Assembly (NCBI GenBank): GCA_002786785.1
Contig: PCUD01000166.1
Span: 7,315 to 71,314, forward strand
Length of the DNA stretch: 64,000 bases
Origin: Ignavibacteriales bacterium CG18_big_fil_WC_8_21_14_2_50_31_20
GTDB lineage: Bacteria; Bacteroidota; Ignavibacteria; Ignavibacteriales; Melioribacteraceae
Direction of reading: 5' to 3'
This document shows, in pieces, positions 52,936 through 63,542 of the stretch. Under the pieces are notes generated by a model. It saw only the letters and a program-made list of their open reading frames with translations. It ran no database searches and had not been told where the DNA came from. Numbering within the stretch: the first letter of the stretch is position 1; every line of letters starts with the position of its first letter. A program made the position numbers and the translations under genes.

Positions 52936-54030
52936 TTATTTAATTCCAAGTTGTTCTGTGGTTATAACCATTTTTGCATTATAAACGCTAATAATTTCTT
53001 TAACTTGAAGTTGTGCAGAAGTATTAAATGCAACTTGAACTTTTATTGATAATAGTGCAAATAATCCAATAAATAAGAACAGAATTACACCTCTATATTT
53101 TATATGATTATTTTTCATCATTTGGTACAAAAGGGTTACAATTAACAACAAAACAATCATTACCAAAATAGAGATTCCAAAAAGTGAATTAGAAAGCGCA
53201 ACTTTTGGTACCGACATTAAATCAACTGTGTAAAGAATTGGTTGAACTAAAAGGAAAATCATTGCAGTATTTTGGAAGAATTTTGTAATCATATTTTGGT
53301 ATTTAATATTACTTTCATCGCTATTTGAATTTGGCTTAAAATACAAATAAAGCGCCAAAATTGAAGTTAAAGCGAATGAAGTTGAAAGAAAATATAAAAA
53401 CGAGATTAAAGTAGCTTCATTAAAAAGCATTGATGAAATGGAATTTGAAGTTGCCCATCTGCTTGAATCGCTAATTAAAGTTATTGCCGCAATTAAAATA
53501 TAGCTTGATGCAAAAAGTAAATAAAATGCAAGTCGTGATGAATTTGTTAATAATTTGATTGACTTAAATTTATAGATATTAAATTCTTCTTTTTTACTTT
53601 CAGTTTCGTTTGTTTTGTTTACTAATCTTGAAATATCAGCTAATTCAAAACTATCTTTATAAGTATAAATAAGTAAAACCGCAGGTACAATTAAAAATAT
53701 TATGAAAAACAAATTATCAAAAACTAGTTGAGAGGAAGCTTGAACAATTTGTGCATAAACAAACATTATTGAAAGTAATGGCAATAAGACAATTCCTAAA
53801 GAAGCAAAAAGATTAAATGTAGGTATAGAAATTAAATCCTTCGATAATTTTATATAATGAGAATTTATATATTTTTTGCCTTTTCTGTTAAACATACAAG
53901 AAAGTAATGTTGAACTTAATAATAATCCAAGATAAGAAAGCAAAATCATATAAGAAATAGTGGCTAAATATGACAATAGCTCAATTCTTTGAAGCGATTG
54001 TGGATGTATTATACTTTCTAAAATTTCCAT
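52936..54030 (-). CDS. Unrecognised polytopic membrane protein
   Basis: A 364-residue inner-membrane protein with about nine hydrophobic segments. The N-terminal block IIHPQSLQRIELLSYLATIS and the following pair of helices faintly recall cytochrome bd subunit I-like membrane cytochromes, but I cannot assign it. His residues near the membrane (IIHPQ, NSHYIKL) could be haem ligands. The C-terminus stops after VITTEQLGIK with no CXXCH motif. It ends the ACIII-oxidase operon, 12 nt after the oxidase subunit IV gene, so a role in respiration is likely. Confidence 0.5.
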   Translation of the reverse strand: MEILESIIHPQSLQRIELLSYLATISYMILLSYLGLLLSSTLLSCMFNRKGKKYINSHYIKLSKDLISIPTFNLFASLGIVLLPLLSIMFVYAQIVQASSQLVFDNLFFIIFLIVPAVLLIYTYKDSFELADISRLVNKTNETESKKEEFNIYKFKSIKLLTNSSRLAFYLLFASSYILIAAITLISDSSRWATSNSISSMLFNEATLISFLYFLSTSFALTSILALYLYFKPNSNSDESNIKYQNMITKFFQNTAMIFLLVQPILYTVDLMSVPKVALSNSLFGISILVMIVLLLIVTLLYQMMKNNHIKYRGVILFLFIGLFALLSIKVQVAFNTSAQLQVKEIISVYNAKMVITTEQLGIK

Positions 54031-54042
54031 TCTACAAAATCC

Positions 54043-54315
54043 TTAATTTATAAAATCATAGAAAATTACAAATAGTAATTCTAATAAAATTATTCCTTTG
54101 AAAATATTTGATATAAGTTTATTTGACTTATCTGTCATATAAAGAGCAATTATTACAAATGCACTTATTGAAGCCAATAGCAGTATGTAAAATTGAGAAT
54201 TACTACCAAGTGAAATTCCACTAATCACAACTTGTAGAATTGCACTTAAAATAAGTACAACCCAAGCAATTATATATTTCCCGTAATTCATATTATTTTG
54301 ATTTTCATTAACCAT
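54043..54315 (-). CDS. Heme-copper oxidase subunit IV-like protein
   Basis: A 90-residue membrane protein with three helices that matches the small subunit IV family of caa3-type oxidases. It starts IIAWVVLILSAILQVVISG, with a further helix pair to the end. GAGG lies 6 nt before the ATG. It follows subunit III by 10 nt. Confidence 0.7.
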   Translation of the reverse strand: MVNENQNNMNYGKYIIAWVVLILSAILQVVISGISLGSNSQFYILLLASISAFVIIALYMTDKSNKLISNIFKGIILLELLFVIFYDFIN

Positions 54316-54325
54316 TGAGACCTCG

Positions 54326-54943
54326 TTAAATTAAGAAAAGAATTGGAAAAATAAATGCCCAAATCATGCTTAAATAACTCCAATAAACAACCGTAAAATT
54401 CAATTTAATGTATTTTAATTTTTCATCAACATCTTTTATTAAATTCAGCAATAGTATTACTAAGAAAACAATTCCAGCAAATAAATGTATCATAAAAATG
54501 AAATAAATAAGAAAATAAGTAGTGAAAAATGATGAAAGTCCAACACTTAAATTTGAAAAAGCATCACTACCAAACATATATCCATTATTTAGGAGATAAG
54601 TGCAATCAATTGCTCTATTTGCAATAAATATCATAGCAAACATAAAAGTAACAAAGACAAAAACAGTAGATAGAAAATTATTCTTATTGAACAATGCAAC
54701 TTTTGAAAGTCCAATTGTTAATCCACTTGTTAATAGAATAATTGTATTAAAAAAGCCAAATGAGAAAAGTAATTGCGATTTTGCAAAAACAAACTCATTT
54801 TTATATTCAAATCCGTTGGATAAATGATAAGCCAATAATCCTATAAAAACAAGGAAATCGATGAAAATGAAAATCCAAAGTCCTTTATTAACTTTAAAAA
54901 GATTTTTAAAATCATCATTAACTATTTGTTCATTTGATACCAT
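54326..54943 (-). CDS. Heme-copper oxidase subunit III
   Basis: A 205-residue membrane protein with five helices, like the shorter subunit III of caa3/cbb3-related oxidases. Typical blocks are GLWIFIFIDFLVFIGLLAYH, LTSGLTIGLSKVALF and YFIFMIHLFAGIVFLVILLL with the conserved His. GGAG lies 7 nt before the ATG at 54943, so I use that instead of a longer frame that runs into a repeat. No subunit I or II gene is in the operon. Confidence 0.75.
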   Translation of the reverse strand: MVSNEQIVNDDFKNLFKVNKGLWIFIFIDFLVFIGLLAYHLSNGFEYKNEFVFAKSQLLFSFGFFNTIILLTSGLTIGLSKVALFNKNNFLSTVFVFVTFMFAMIFIANRAIDCTYLLNNGYMFGSDAFSNLSVGLSSFFTTYFLIYFIFMIHLFAGIVFLVILLLNLIKDVDEKLKYIKLNFTVVYWSYLSMIWAFIFPILFLI

Positions 54944-54968
54944 TAAATTCTCCAATTTGTTTATTACT

Positions 54969-55051
54969 GTCATTACGAAGAAAAGAATGTGACTGAAGTA
55001 ATCTGTTACAGATTGCCACGTCGTCCAAAAGAATAAACTCCTCGCAATGAC
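54969..55051. repeat. Palindromic intergenic repeat, family A copy 2
   Basis: An 83-bp element between the membrane cytochrome c and oxidase subunit III genes. It has near-perfect inverted ends (GTCATTACG and CGCAATGAC) and a core, GAAGTAATCTGTTACAGATT, that matches the copy at 25937-26016. No ORF. It lies within the operon. Confidence 0.65.
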
Positions 55052-55059
55052 TAGTATTT

Positions 55060-55989
55060 TTATCCACTAATCTGTTTTAAGTACAAATAAATTGATTGTA
55101 AATCTTTATCCAATAAATTTATAACAGATGCTCTATAACCAAGCGCAACAGGATCAGTGACAATAGTTTGTGCAAAACTATCGTAATCAATTTTATTTAA
55201 TTTTGTTAAATACACATAAACTGCTTTTTCAATATTTTGAACATTATTCTTAAAGAGAATTGCATTATCACCACTATCAGCTTCAATTTTTTGTGAAATT
55301 GAAACAGCTAAATCGATAGATTTTTGATTTTCGTCACTAATAAGTGTAATTGCTTTTTGAATTGGAATATTATTTGGGTCAACAACACCTGCGGATAATT
55401 TATAAGTTGCATCCAATTTGTCTTTAACTTCGCCTTCAGTTACTGTTGGATAATCGGCAAAGGTTCTCAAATAGTGAATAATAGCAACTCTTTCTTCGGG
55501 TGGAAGAAATTCATAAGCAGCCATTCCAGTTCCAGGAACTCCATTATTTAAAGTTGTATATAAATCATAAAATGAACGACCATTTGTCCAGCCTTGAACA
55601 TCGTGAAAATTTCGTGGTTTTGGATTTAAAGCAACAGCAGCAACGCCATCACCTTTTCCATCATTTCCGTGACAAGAGGCACAAACTGCTTCATACTGTT
55701 TTTTCCCAGAAGCTATTAAATTAGCTGTTGGATTAGTTATTAAACCTAAATCCATTGCTGGCTTAATTCCACCAACTTTTGTATTAACTTCTCTAATAAT
55801 ATTTAGTGTGTCAAGTGACGTGCCTGGAACTGTATTAAACGATGACGTATCCATCACATTCAAATAATATAATCCAATTGCTAATGCAACTACAAAAAAG
55901 TAGATATAAACTAATCCAAATAATCTTATAGGCTTTTTAATTAAAGCTTTATAATTAATTTCACTTTCAATTTTTTTCTTATTTTCCAT
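55060..55989 (-). CDS. Membrane-anchored monohaem cytochrome c
   Basis: A 309-residue periplasmic protein with one N-terminal membrane helix (about 21-42) and a haem site CASCH (103-107) in a class I cytochrome c domain (about 90-180). VPGTGMAAYEF likely provides the Met ligand. The C-terminal 120 residues are helical, with no motif I know. It sits between actF and the oxidase subunits and probably carries electrons from ACIII to the oxidase. Confidence 0.78.
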   Translation of the reverse strand: MENKKKIESEINYKALIKKPIRLFGLVYIYFFVVALAIGLYYLNVMDTSSFNTVPGTSLDTLNIIREVNTKVGGIKPAMDLGLITNPTANLIASGKKQYEAVCASCHGNDGKGDGVAAVALNPKPRNFHDVQGWTNGRSFYDLYTTLNNGVPGTGMAAYEFLPPEERVAIIHYLRTFADYPTVTEGEVKDKLDATYKLSAGVVDPNNIPIQKAITLISDENQKSIDLAVSISQKIEADSGDNAILFKNNVQNIEKAVYVYLTKLNKIDYDSFAQTIVTDPVALGYRASVINLLDKDLQSIYLYLKQISG

Positions 55990-56010
55990 ATAAAATCCTA
56001 ATAGATTAGA

Positions 56011-57201
56011 TTATAATCTAAAATCAAGTCCTCGTTTTAATCTCGGATCACCAATTGCTACCAAATTTTGATTTTTCGCTTTTAAATTAAAAACAACAAT
56101 AACTATTCCTAATCCAAGAAGTAAAAATCCAATTTCAATCCAACCAAATACAAATCCTTCTCTGCTAAACGTTGGCATTACAATCCAGTACAAATCAAAA
56201 AAATGAGCTAAAATTATCCAGACCGACATAAATTTTAATGTTTTTGGATTCATCTTTGATGGTTGCGAAAGTAGAGCAAAATATGGGACTAAAAAATGTA
56301 TGACTACAAAAAATATAGAAAAATACATCCAAGAACCATTCCATCTTTGAAGAAACCATACTGTTTCTTCTGGTAGGTTTGCGTACCAAATTAGTAAATA
56401 CTGGCTAAATGCAATGTAAGCCCAAAAATTTATAAATCCGAAAAGAAGCGCACCTAATGAATAATAATGGTCTTTTCCAATGCCTTTAACTAAAAGTCCC
56501 TTTTCATTTAGCCAAATTACAAGATAAGTTCCAGCAGCAATTGCGGCTAGGAATGTGCCAGCAAAATAATAAACTCCAAAAATTGTTGAAAACCAGTGTG
56601 GCTCAAGCGACATTAACCAATCAATTGATGAAAATGTTAAAGTAATTGCAAACAATGGTAAAAATATTGCGGAAAGTTTTGTGTTAAGTTTTGTTAGCTT
56701 AATATCTTTAGTAACATCTTGCTTTTTAGAATTATGAGTAATTAGCAGATGAAATAAAATCCAAATTACGAAATATGCAATAATTCTAATTGTAAAGAAT
56801 GTCATATTTAAATATGGCGACTTTTCATTCAAAATTGGGTCAGATGCAACAACTTCGAGGTGAGTCCAATGGAAAATATCGTGAGCATGCAAATAAACTG
56901 GAATTGCTACAAGTGGAAGAATTAGCAAAACACTTGAAAGAATTTCAAAAACACGACGAAACGGAGTGCTCCAAACAGCACCAACTACATATTCTAAAGC
57001 AATTAAAAATAATGAGCCAATTCCAATACTTGAAAGAAATTCTAACAAAATTACATTATTATAAGCACTTCTAACTGGTTCTATTAAATACGCTAAAATT
57101 GACAATCCAAGCCCAATTCCAAACAAACCAAATCCAAATATGCCAAATATTGGAGGTAATCCTTTTTTGTTATAATCAATTATGTTTTCAGTTGAACTCA
57201 T
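56011..57201 (-). CDS. actF: Alternative complex III subunit ActF
   Basis: A 396-residue NrfD-like quinol-binding membrane subunit of ACIII with ten predicted helices. [20 protein letters not shown] and [20 protein letters not shown] type blocks are typical of ActF. It is the second quinone-type subunit, next to ActC in the complex. It overlaps the ActDE stop by 4 nt. Confidence 0.87.
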   Translation of the reverse strand: [396 protein letters not shown]

Positions 57202-58331
57202 TTTAAGTCAGACTCCTTAGCATTTAAAGATCTTTGTAACGCACGGACATATAAAATAACAGCCCATCTTTCATTTCTTGTTAATTGATAAGCATAAGAT
57301 GGCATAACATTTTGACCATCTGTAAGAACATTAAAAATTCTGCCATCACTCCAATTTCTCACTTTTTCTGAATGCAAACTTGGTGGATTTGGGAATTGTC
57401 CACGCATACGGCTATCGCCTTCTGCAAAATATCCGTGACAAGGACTGCAATAAATATCATATTTCTTTTTGCCTAAATCCAGATTTGGTTTCGTGACTTC
57501 TAATGGATTTATAAGTGCCGCAGATTCTTCTGGTTTTTTTGTAAATTTATATGGCAATAATCCTCGTTGAACTGTTCCAGCAACTGGATTTCTCATTGCA
57601 AATTCATCACTAAAAAAGGTCGATTTTTCTTGAGGAATATATTTTGCTTGTTCACGCATCCAATTAAATGGTGCCATAAACATCAATTTATTGAGCGTAA
57701 AATATGTAGCTCCAGAAACACCAATTACTAAAACTAACAATAAAGCTAAAAATTTTGGTTGAAGAACAGAATTTTTGAAATTAACTTCATCATTATCCCA
57801 ATAAATTGCGGTTACATTATTAGCACCAATTGATTGAAGAAATAACTTTGCCTCTTCAACATTTTCATCATCTGTTACATCAATGCTAATTCCATATTTA
57901 TCAGAAGTTACAGATTTCATAAAATCAGTATCGTGCAACGGATGACTAATATTTGGAAATTTGAAAAATATAGCAATCATGGCAACAACTGTAGCAATTG
58001 AAGCTGAAAGCACCGTAATTTCAAAAAGTACTGGAACCCAAGCTGGAAAAGAGAAAAACGGCTTACCACCAACAATAACTGGGTAATCAACAGTTGAAAT
58101 CCAATACATAAATCCCAACATTCCAAACATTGCAGATAAACCAACAACTAAAGCAACATAAGGCAATCGCGAAGGTTTTAATTTCATTGCATCATCCATA
58201 CCATGAACTGGATATGGTGTGTGAACATCATATTTTTTAAACTTAGATTCCGCAGTTTTGTTAGCAGCTTCTATTATTTCATCAGGAGTATCGAATAATC
58301 CAGAATAACCGTATAGAATTTTTTCATCCAT
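57198..58331 (-). CDS. ActD-ActE fusion (DUF3341 plus cytochrome c)
   Basis: A 377-residue fusion of two ACIII subunits. Residues 1-170 are ActD (DUF3341: GYSGLFDTPDEIIEAAN, two helices around 57-80 and 100-122, and FKFPNISHPLHD). A third helix (about 195-213) leads to a C-terminal monohaem domain with CSPCH (295-299), the ActE part. In Rhodothermus and many others these are two genes. Co-translation would fix them at 1:1. AAGGA precedes the ATG. Confidence 0.85.
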   Translation of the reverse strand: MDEKILYGYSGLFDTPDEIIEAANKTAESKFKKYDVHTPYPVHGMDDAMKLKPSRLPYVALVVGLSAMFGMLGFMYWISTVDYPVIVGGKPFFSFPAWVPVLFEITVLSASIATVVAMIAIFFKFPNISHPLHDTDFMKSVTSDKYGISIDVTDDENVEEAKLFLQSIGANNVTAIYWDNDEVNFKNSVLQPKFLALLLVLVIGVSGATYFTLNKLMFMAPFNWMREQAKYIPQEKSTFFSDEFAMRNPVAGTVQRGLLPYKFTKKPEESAALINPLEVTKPNLDLGKKKYDIYCSPCHGYFAEGDSRMRGQFPNPPSLHSEKVRNWSDGRIFNVLTDGQNVMPSYAYQLTRNERWAVILYVRALQRSLNAKESDLK

Positions 58332-58333
58332 TA

Positions 58334-59707
58334 TTAATGATCCTTGTGAGTTGGTTGCGCACCATAAGTCACAGCTTTAACTTCAGCCATAGAAACAACA
58401 GGCAATGTTTTAGTAAACAACAATAAGAAAGTGAAAAAGAATCCAAAACTTCCTATTAAAATTGCAAAGTCAGTAATTGTTGGTGTATAATAAGCCCAAC
58501 TTGATGGCAAATAATCACGTGAAAGTGATGTAACTGTAATTACAAATCTTTCAAACCACATACCAACATTTACAAAAACTCCTATTACAAACATCAATGG
58601 AATTGTTCTTCTAATTTTTTTGAACCAAAATAGTTGCGGAAATATTACATTACACGAAACCATAATCCAATAAGCCCAAGCATATGGTCCAAAAGCTCTA
58701 TTTACAAATGTAAATTGTTCAACTTGAACTCCACTATACCAAGCCATGAAAAATTCCATTCCATAAGCATAACCAACAAGCATTCCAGTAAGCAAAATTA
58801 CTTTGTTCATTTTTTCAAGTGTATCAAGAGTAATTATATGTTCAAAGTTGAATATTTTTCTAATAAATATTAAAACATTTTGTACCATTGCAAAACCAGA
58901 AAATACTGCTCCAGCAACAAAATACGGCGGAAATATTGTTGTGTGCCAACCAGGCAAAATTGAAACCGCAAAGTCAAAACTTACAATTGTGTGAACAGAA
59001 AGCACAAGAGGAGTAGCAAACCCAGCAAGGACAAGATAAACCATTTCGTAATGTTGCCAATGCCTGTTTGAGCCTCTCCAACCAAGTGATGTAATTGAAT
59101 AAATAGTTTTTTTAATTTTATTTTTTGTTCTATCTCTCAAAATTGCAAAGTCGGGTATTAAACCCACATACCAGAATATAAATGAAACTGTAAAATATGT
59201 TGAAACCGCAAAAACATCCCAAAGTAATGGTGAGTTAAAGTTTACCCAAAGTCCGTGTTGGTTTGGATAAGGGAAAAGATATCCATCCAACCAAGGACGA
59301 CCAGTATGAATTGCAGGAAAAATACCAGCAGTCATAACCGCAAATATTGTCATTCCTTCTGCAAAACGAGCAATACCATTTCTCCATTTTTGTCTAAGTA
59401 GGAATAAAATAGCGGAAATTAAAGTACCAGCGTGACCAATTCCAACCCAAAACACAAAGTTTACAATTGGTAATCCCCAACCAACTGGATTGTTGTTTCC
59501 CCACATACCAGTTCCATAATAAAGCGAAAATATTAATGCAATGCCACCAATTCCCATCATAGAAAGTGTTATGGCAAGTGCAATATAATATTTCGTATCT
59601 GGCTTTGTGTCAAGCGGTTTTGAAATGACATCATCGATTGATCTAAGCGAAGGTCTTCCTTCAATAACAGAAATGTCTTCTAAATATTTAAGAGAATCAC
59701 TACTCAC
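58334..59707 (-). CDS. actC: Alternative complex III subunit ActC (NrfD-like)
   Basis: A 457-residue NrfD/PsrC-like integral membrane subunit with ten helices. It binds quinol and passes electrons to the ActB Fe-S centres. Landmarks are [40 protein letters not shown] and [16 protein letters not shown]. It begins at GTG 59707, which overlaps the ActB stop by one base. Length is normal for ActC. Confidence 0.9.
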   Translation of the reverse strand: MSSDSLKYLEDISVIEGRPSLRSIDDVISKPLDTKPDTKYYIALAITLSMMGIGGIALIFSLYYGTGMWGNNNPVGWGLPIVNFVFWVGIGHAGTLISAILFLLRQKWRNGIARFAEGMTIFAVMTAGIFPAIHTGRPWLDGYLFPYPNQHGLWVNFNSPLLWDVFAVSTYFTVSFIFWYVGLIPDFAILRDRTKNKIKKTIYSITSLGWRGSNRHWQHYEMVYLVLAGFATPLVLSVHTIVSFDFAVSILPGWHTTIFPPYFVAGAVFSGFAMVQNVLIFIRKIFNFEHIITLDTLEKMNKVILLTGMLVGYAYGMEFFMAWYSGVQVEQFTFVNRAFGPYAWAYWIMVSCNVIFPQLFWFKKIRRTIPLMFVIGVFVNVGMWFERFVITVTSLSRDYLPSSWAYYTPTITDFAILIGSFGFFFTFLLLFTKTLPVVSMAEVKAVTYGAQPTHKDH

Positions 59708-62700
59708 TATATGTCCTCCGAATGAGTGTTTCTTAATTTTGCTAAATATGTTACGTTTGGTTTAACATTCAAAGTTTGTAGAACTCCATAACCCAATTCG
59801 TGTTTTCTATATTGAGATATTTTTGATTCTGGATCATTTGCATCTCCAAAAACAATTGCATCTGCTGGACAGCTTTGCTGACATGCTGGAACTACGTTGT
59901 CACCTTTTATTTGTCGCCCTTCTCTAATTGCGTCTTCCCTTTCTTCGGATATTTTTTGAACACAGAAAGTACATTTTTCCATAACTCCACGTGAACGAAC
60001 TGTTACTTCTGGATTATGAACTAACGGTGATACTTCATTTAAATAAAATCCATCTTCAAAATGATCTCTAAAATTGAAGAAATTGAAACGCCTAACTTTA
60101 TAAGGACAGTTGTTTCCACAATAACGAGTTCCAACACAGCGGTTGTAAACCATTTGGTTTAATCCATCGGGACTATGATTTGTAGCATTAACTGGACAAA
60201 CATTTTCGCAAGGTGCGTTATCGCAGTGTTGGCATAGCATTGGCTGGTTACTTACAATTGGGTCTTCGGATGAACCCGAATAATATCGGTCAATCCTCAT
60301 CCAGTGCATTTCACGTCCAACAGCTACTTGGTCTTTACCAACAACTGGAATATTATTTTCGACATTACAAGAAGCAACACAAACTGAACAGCTTGTACAT
60401 TTATTCATGTCAATAGACATTGCCCATTTAGGACCAACTTGTCCGTGTTCTGAAGTAATGCTTACTAATTCAATATCTTCTTCAGTTGCAAACTTTGGAT
60501 TTTTTGCATATTTATCTAAATTGGCTTCGCGGATAATGCCACGTTTTAGGTGCAAATCTTTTACAAATTCTTCATCAAGTGAGTGATGTTCTTGAGTTGA
60601 AACTAATTTATAATTTTCACCAGTATTTTCAACAGAGGCGTTGGAGCATATCCATCTTGAATTAAGATTTTTAATATTCAATAAATTATTTGCATTTTTC
60701 CCAACTTCTTTACCCACATCACTAATAACAGTTCTGCCATAACCAAGCTCAATAACCAAAGTGTTTTGCGCAACTCCAGGCTGCAATAAAACTGGAATTT
60801 TAACAGAATTATCGCCAACTGTAACATTAACAATGTCACCATTTTTTAAGTTCATTTCGCTTGCACTACTTGGAGCTATAGCAGCATAATTATCCCAAGC
60901 TACTTTAGAAATTGGATGAGGGATTTCTTGTAACCAACCATTATTGGCAAAACGACCATCGCCAATAAAATAATCTTTAGCTAAAAGAACTGAAAATCCA
61001 GAATTTTCCTTTGGGGAATCAGCTATTTTAATTTCTGAAATGTTAAACGGTTTTCTTGAATTTCCATCACTTTCAATATTTACAAATCCATCGTGTAAAG
61101 CAGAATTCCAGAAAGATATAAAATCAACACTTAGTTTCTTTTTGGAATAAATAGTTTCTCGGCAACTTTCCATCAAATAATCGTGATACAAACTTTCGTT
61201 ATAAACTTTAGGACTTCCGAGAATCCAAGTTAATAAAATTGCTTCCCTTTGGCGAGTGTTAAATAATGGAGCAATTACTGGTTGTCGTAAACTATAAACA
61301 TTTTTTCGAGAATGAGCATCACCCCAAGATTCAAAATTATGATTTATTGGAAGAGTATAATTATCATTTACTGTCGATTCGTTTGGTGAATCAACAAGTG
61401 AAATGACAAATCCAACTTTCTTTAATGCTTCATTATATTTTAATGATTTTGGAAAATGAAAACTTGGATTTACATCATAATGAATAACTGCGCCAACTTC
61501 ACCATTATTGAATGATTTAATTAATTCTTCAATTTGAGGGAAATGTAATTGCTTTCCAGTATTTACATATGCTGATTCATAATTGTACAAATCAGTATTT
61601 CCAAGAACTTCATTTAGCAAATTAACCGCAATTTGAACATCACCAGAAAGTGAATCGCTAGCATAGACAATTGATTTACCTTTATTATTTATTAAATCTT
61701 CTACTAAATAATTAACTTTTATGGAATCTAAACCGTTGGATTTGGCAATTTTATCTAATGAAAATTTACTTAATTTATTTTTTACCATAGAATCAATAAC
61801 AATATTTGAAGCACCCTTACTAATTACTTCGTTTAGTAGAGCCATTACAAAATCATATTGTGCTTCTGGTTTTAGCCGCATTCTGTAATCAGAATTTGAA
61901 CCTGTTAAACTTAATCCAGCTTCAACAACATATAAACGGTTAAAATTCTTCACATTCGAAAAATCCCTTTTGGAACTAAATAGTCTAGTATTTTCAATAA
62001 AGTTACCTTCCTTACCAAGGAAATCGCCTTCCAGAGAAAGAATTACATTTGCCTTATCCCATTTTATTGAAGGAACGTCCGCATTTCCATAACTTTTGAA
62101 CCAACCGAATTTTTTGTTACAATTGTTAAATAAATCAAACGCGTGAACTTCCGTGGTTGCAAATCTTTGCTTAAATTCATCCAACATTTTGCGTTCAGTT
62201 GGTGAATTTATTGAATTTGTAAGTACGACAATTTTCTTGCCCAATTTACTAACAGAATCTAATTTGGCAATAATTTCGGAATCAGCTGTTGCCCAATTTG
62301 TTTTACTTGTTCCCTTTAACGGATTTTGTAATCTCGAAGGGTCATATAAATTATAAATTGATGATTGTCCAGTTGCACAAATTTTTCCTTTATTTATTGG
62401 ATGTTCATCATTTCCATCAACTTTTATTGGACGACCTTCACGAGTTTTAATTAAAATTCCACAAGCTTCTTGACAACCATTGCAAGTTGACGCATAATAA
62501 TTTGGCTTGCCAGGTAACACGCCTTCTGGTCTATTAGTATAAGGAATTATTTCTTTTTGGTCGTGATAATCAGAACAAGCAGTTGCAGCAATTGCAGTAG
62601 ATACTGAAAGTAATCCAAGAAATTTTCTGCGGGATAAACCATTTATGCTCTCAACATTAAATCCATCAGTAACACTATCTGGAAATTCTTTGTGATTCTT

Positions 62701-62769
62701 TCCAGGTAAGTCAGTTGAGTTGTTTAATCCATCTAAACTTTTCCAATATTTTTTGTTTTCTTCTGACAT
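59707..62769 (-). CDS. actB: Alternative complex III subunit ActB
   Basis: A 1020-residue fused subunit. Residues 47-52 (RRKFLG) give a Tat-type signal, with ACSDY at C65 as a possible lipobox. A molybdopterin-like domain (about 85-740) lacks most usual cofactor residues, as known for ActB. The C-terminal ferredoxin domain (about 770-970) has four cluster motifs, including [25 protein letters not shown] and [12 protein letters not shown], for three [4Fe-4S] and one [3Fe-4S]. The ATG at 62769 is used; a TTG three codons earlier is less likely. Confidence 0.9.
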   Translation of the reverse strand: MSEENKKYWKSLDGLNNSTDLPGKNHKEFPDSVTDGFNVESINGLSRRKFLGLLSVSTAIAATACSDYHDQKEIIPYTNRPEGVLPGKPNYYASTCNGCQEACGILIKTREGRPIKVDGNDEHPINKGKICATGQSSIYNLYDPSRLQNPLKGTSKTNWATADSEIIAKLDSVSKLGKKIVVLTNSINSPTERKMLDEFKQRFATTEVHAFDLFNNCNKKFGWFKSYGNADVPSIKWDKANVILSLEGDFLGKEGNFIENTRLFSSKRDFSNVKNFNRLYVVEAGLSLTGSNSDYRMRLKPEAQYDFVMALLNEVISKGASNIVIDSMVKNKLSKFSLDKIAKSNGLDSIKVNYLVEDLINNKGKSIVYASDSLSGDVQIAVNLLNEVLGNTDLYNYESAYVNTGKQLHFPQIEELIKSFNNGEVGAVIHYDVNPSFHFPKSLKYNEALKKVGFVISLVDSPNESTVNDNYTLPINHNFESWGDAHSRKNVYSLRQPVIAPLFNTRQREAILLTWILGSPKVYNESLYHDYLMESCRETIYSKKKLSVDFISFWNSALHDGFVNIESDGNSRKPFNISEIKIADSPKENSGFSVLLAKDYFIGDGRFANNGWLQEIPHPISKVAWDNYAAIAPSSASEMNLKNGDIVNVTVGDNSVKIPVLLQPGVAQNTLVIELGYGRTVISDVGKEVGKNANNLLNIKNLNSRWICSNASVENTGENYKLVSTQEHHSLDEEFVKDLHLKRGIIREANLDKYAKNPKFATEEDIELVSITSEHGQVGPKWAMSIDMNKCTSCSVCVASCNVENNIPVVGKDQVAVGREMHWMRIDRYYSGSSEDPIVSNQPMLCQHCDNAPCENVCPVNATNHSPDGLNQMVYNRCVGTRYCGNNCPYKVRRFNFFNFRDHFEDGFYLNEVSPLVHNPEVTVRSRGVMEKCTFCVQKISEEREDAIREGRQIKGDNVVPACQQSCPADAIVFGDANDPESKISQYRKHELGYGVLQTLNVKPNVTYLAKLRNTHSEDI

Positions 62770-62787
62770 AATATTCAATTCTAATAA

Positions 62788-62955
62788 TTATTTAACACGT
62801 TTAACGGCTTGATTATGAATAACAACTTTTTTTAATTTTTTATATTTATTACTTGTAGCAAAAAGTTTTATAGGCAAAGAAGAAAGTAAAATTGCTCCTA
62901 ATGCACCTTTTCCCAAAAACAAAAAAAAACTTCTTCTATCTTTATTATTTTTCAT
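62788..62955 (-). CDS. Small Tat-type protein between actA and actB
   Basis: A 55-residue protein with NNKDRRSFFLFLGKGALG, a twin-Arg motif followed by a hydrophobic helix that ends LPIKLFATS. The remaining 20 residues are strongly basic. AAGGAG lies upstream of the ATG, 17 nt past the actA stop. I do not know a family name. It may be a small extra ACIII subunit or a remnant of a Tat substrate. Confidence 0.55.
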   Translation of the reverse strand: MKNNKDRRSFFLFLGKGALGAILLSSLPIKLFATSNKYKKLKKVVIHNQAVKRVK

Positions 62956-62972
62956 TAAATATTTTTCTCCTT

Positions 62973-63542
62973 TTACCTGTGACATGCTGCGCAATGTAAT
63001 GGACCTTGTTTTATATTTTCAACATAAGGTACAAAATCTTTTGTATTTTTATGACAAGCAATACAAGCAGACATATTAAAAGCTTTAACTTGCTTAATTT
63101 CTTCCATTTCTCTAACATTTCCGTGACATGATTCACAATCGATACCAACATTAACATGCACGCTATGATTAAAATATGCATATTCTGGAACCTTGTGCAC
63201 TCTTTTCCAAGGCAAAGCTTTACTGCTATCGTAATACTCTTTAAGTTTAATTATTTCGGGTCTATCTTTTCTTGCAACTGTATGGCAATTCATACAAATA
63301 TTAACAGAAGGCACCAATGCTTGCCGTCCTTTTGTAACTCCAACATGACAATATTGGCAATCAATACCCATAGTGCCAGCGTGTAATTTGTGTGAATATT
63401 TAATTGGTTGAACTGGTTGATTACCAACTCCATCCCTCTCTTGACGAGATACAAAATAGGTAGTCATAAAAGAAGCAATTATAACAAAAACAATTAACGG
63501 AATACGTACTTTAAGAGTATAATCAAGTATAGTTTTCTTCAT
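62973..63542 (-). CDS. actA: Alternative complex III subunit ActA (pentahaem cytochrome c)
   Basis: A 189-residue periplasmic multihaem cytochrome with one N-terminal helix (about 13-31). Five CXXCH motifs are present: CQYCH (62), CMNCH (83), CESCH (136), CIACH (160) and CAACH (184), with extra His residues (YSHKLH, FNHSVH) for bis-His ligation. It starts the operon. AGGAG precedes the ATG, and an inverted repeat (TTAACTTT/AAAGTTAA, 63589-63613) lies 50-70 bp upstream. Confidence 0.9.
   Translation of the reverse strand: MKKTILDYTLKVRIPLIVFVIIASFMTTYFVSRQERDGVGNQPVQPIKYSHKLHAGTMGIDCQYCHVGVTKGRQALVPSVNICMNCHTVARKDRPEIIKLKEYYDSSKALPWKRVHKVPEYAYFNHSVHVNVGIDCESCHGNVREMEEIKQVKAFNMSACIACHKNTKDFVPYVENIKQGPLHCAACHR

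Noticed and set aside
54944-54973. Longer N-terminus for oxidase subunit III
   Set aside because: The extra codons run into the end of the palindromic repeat; the internal ATG has a GGAG at proper distance.
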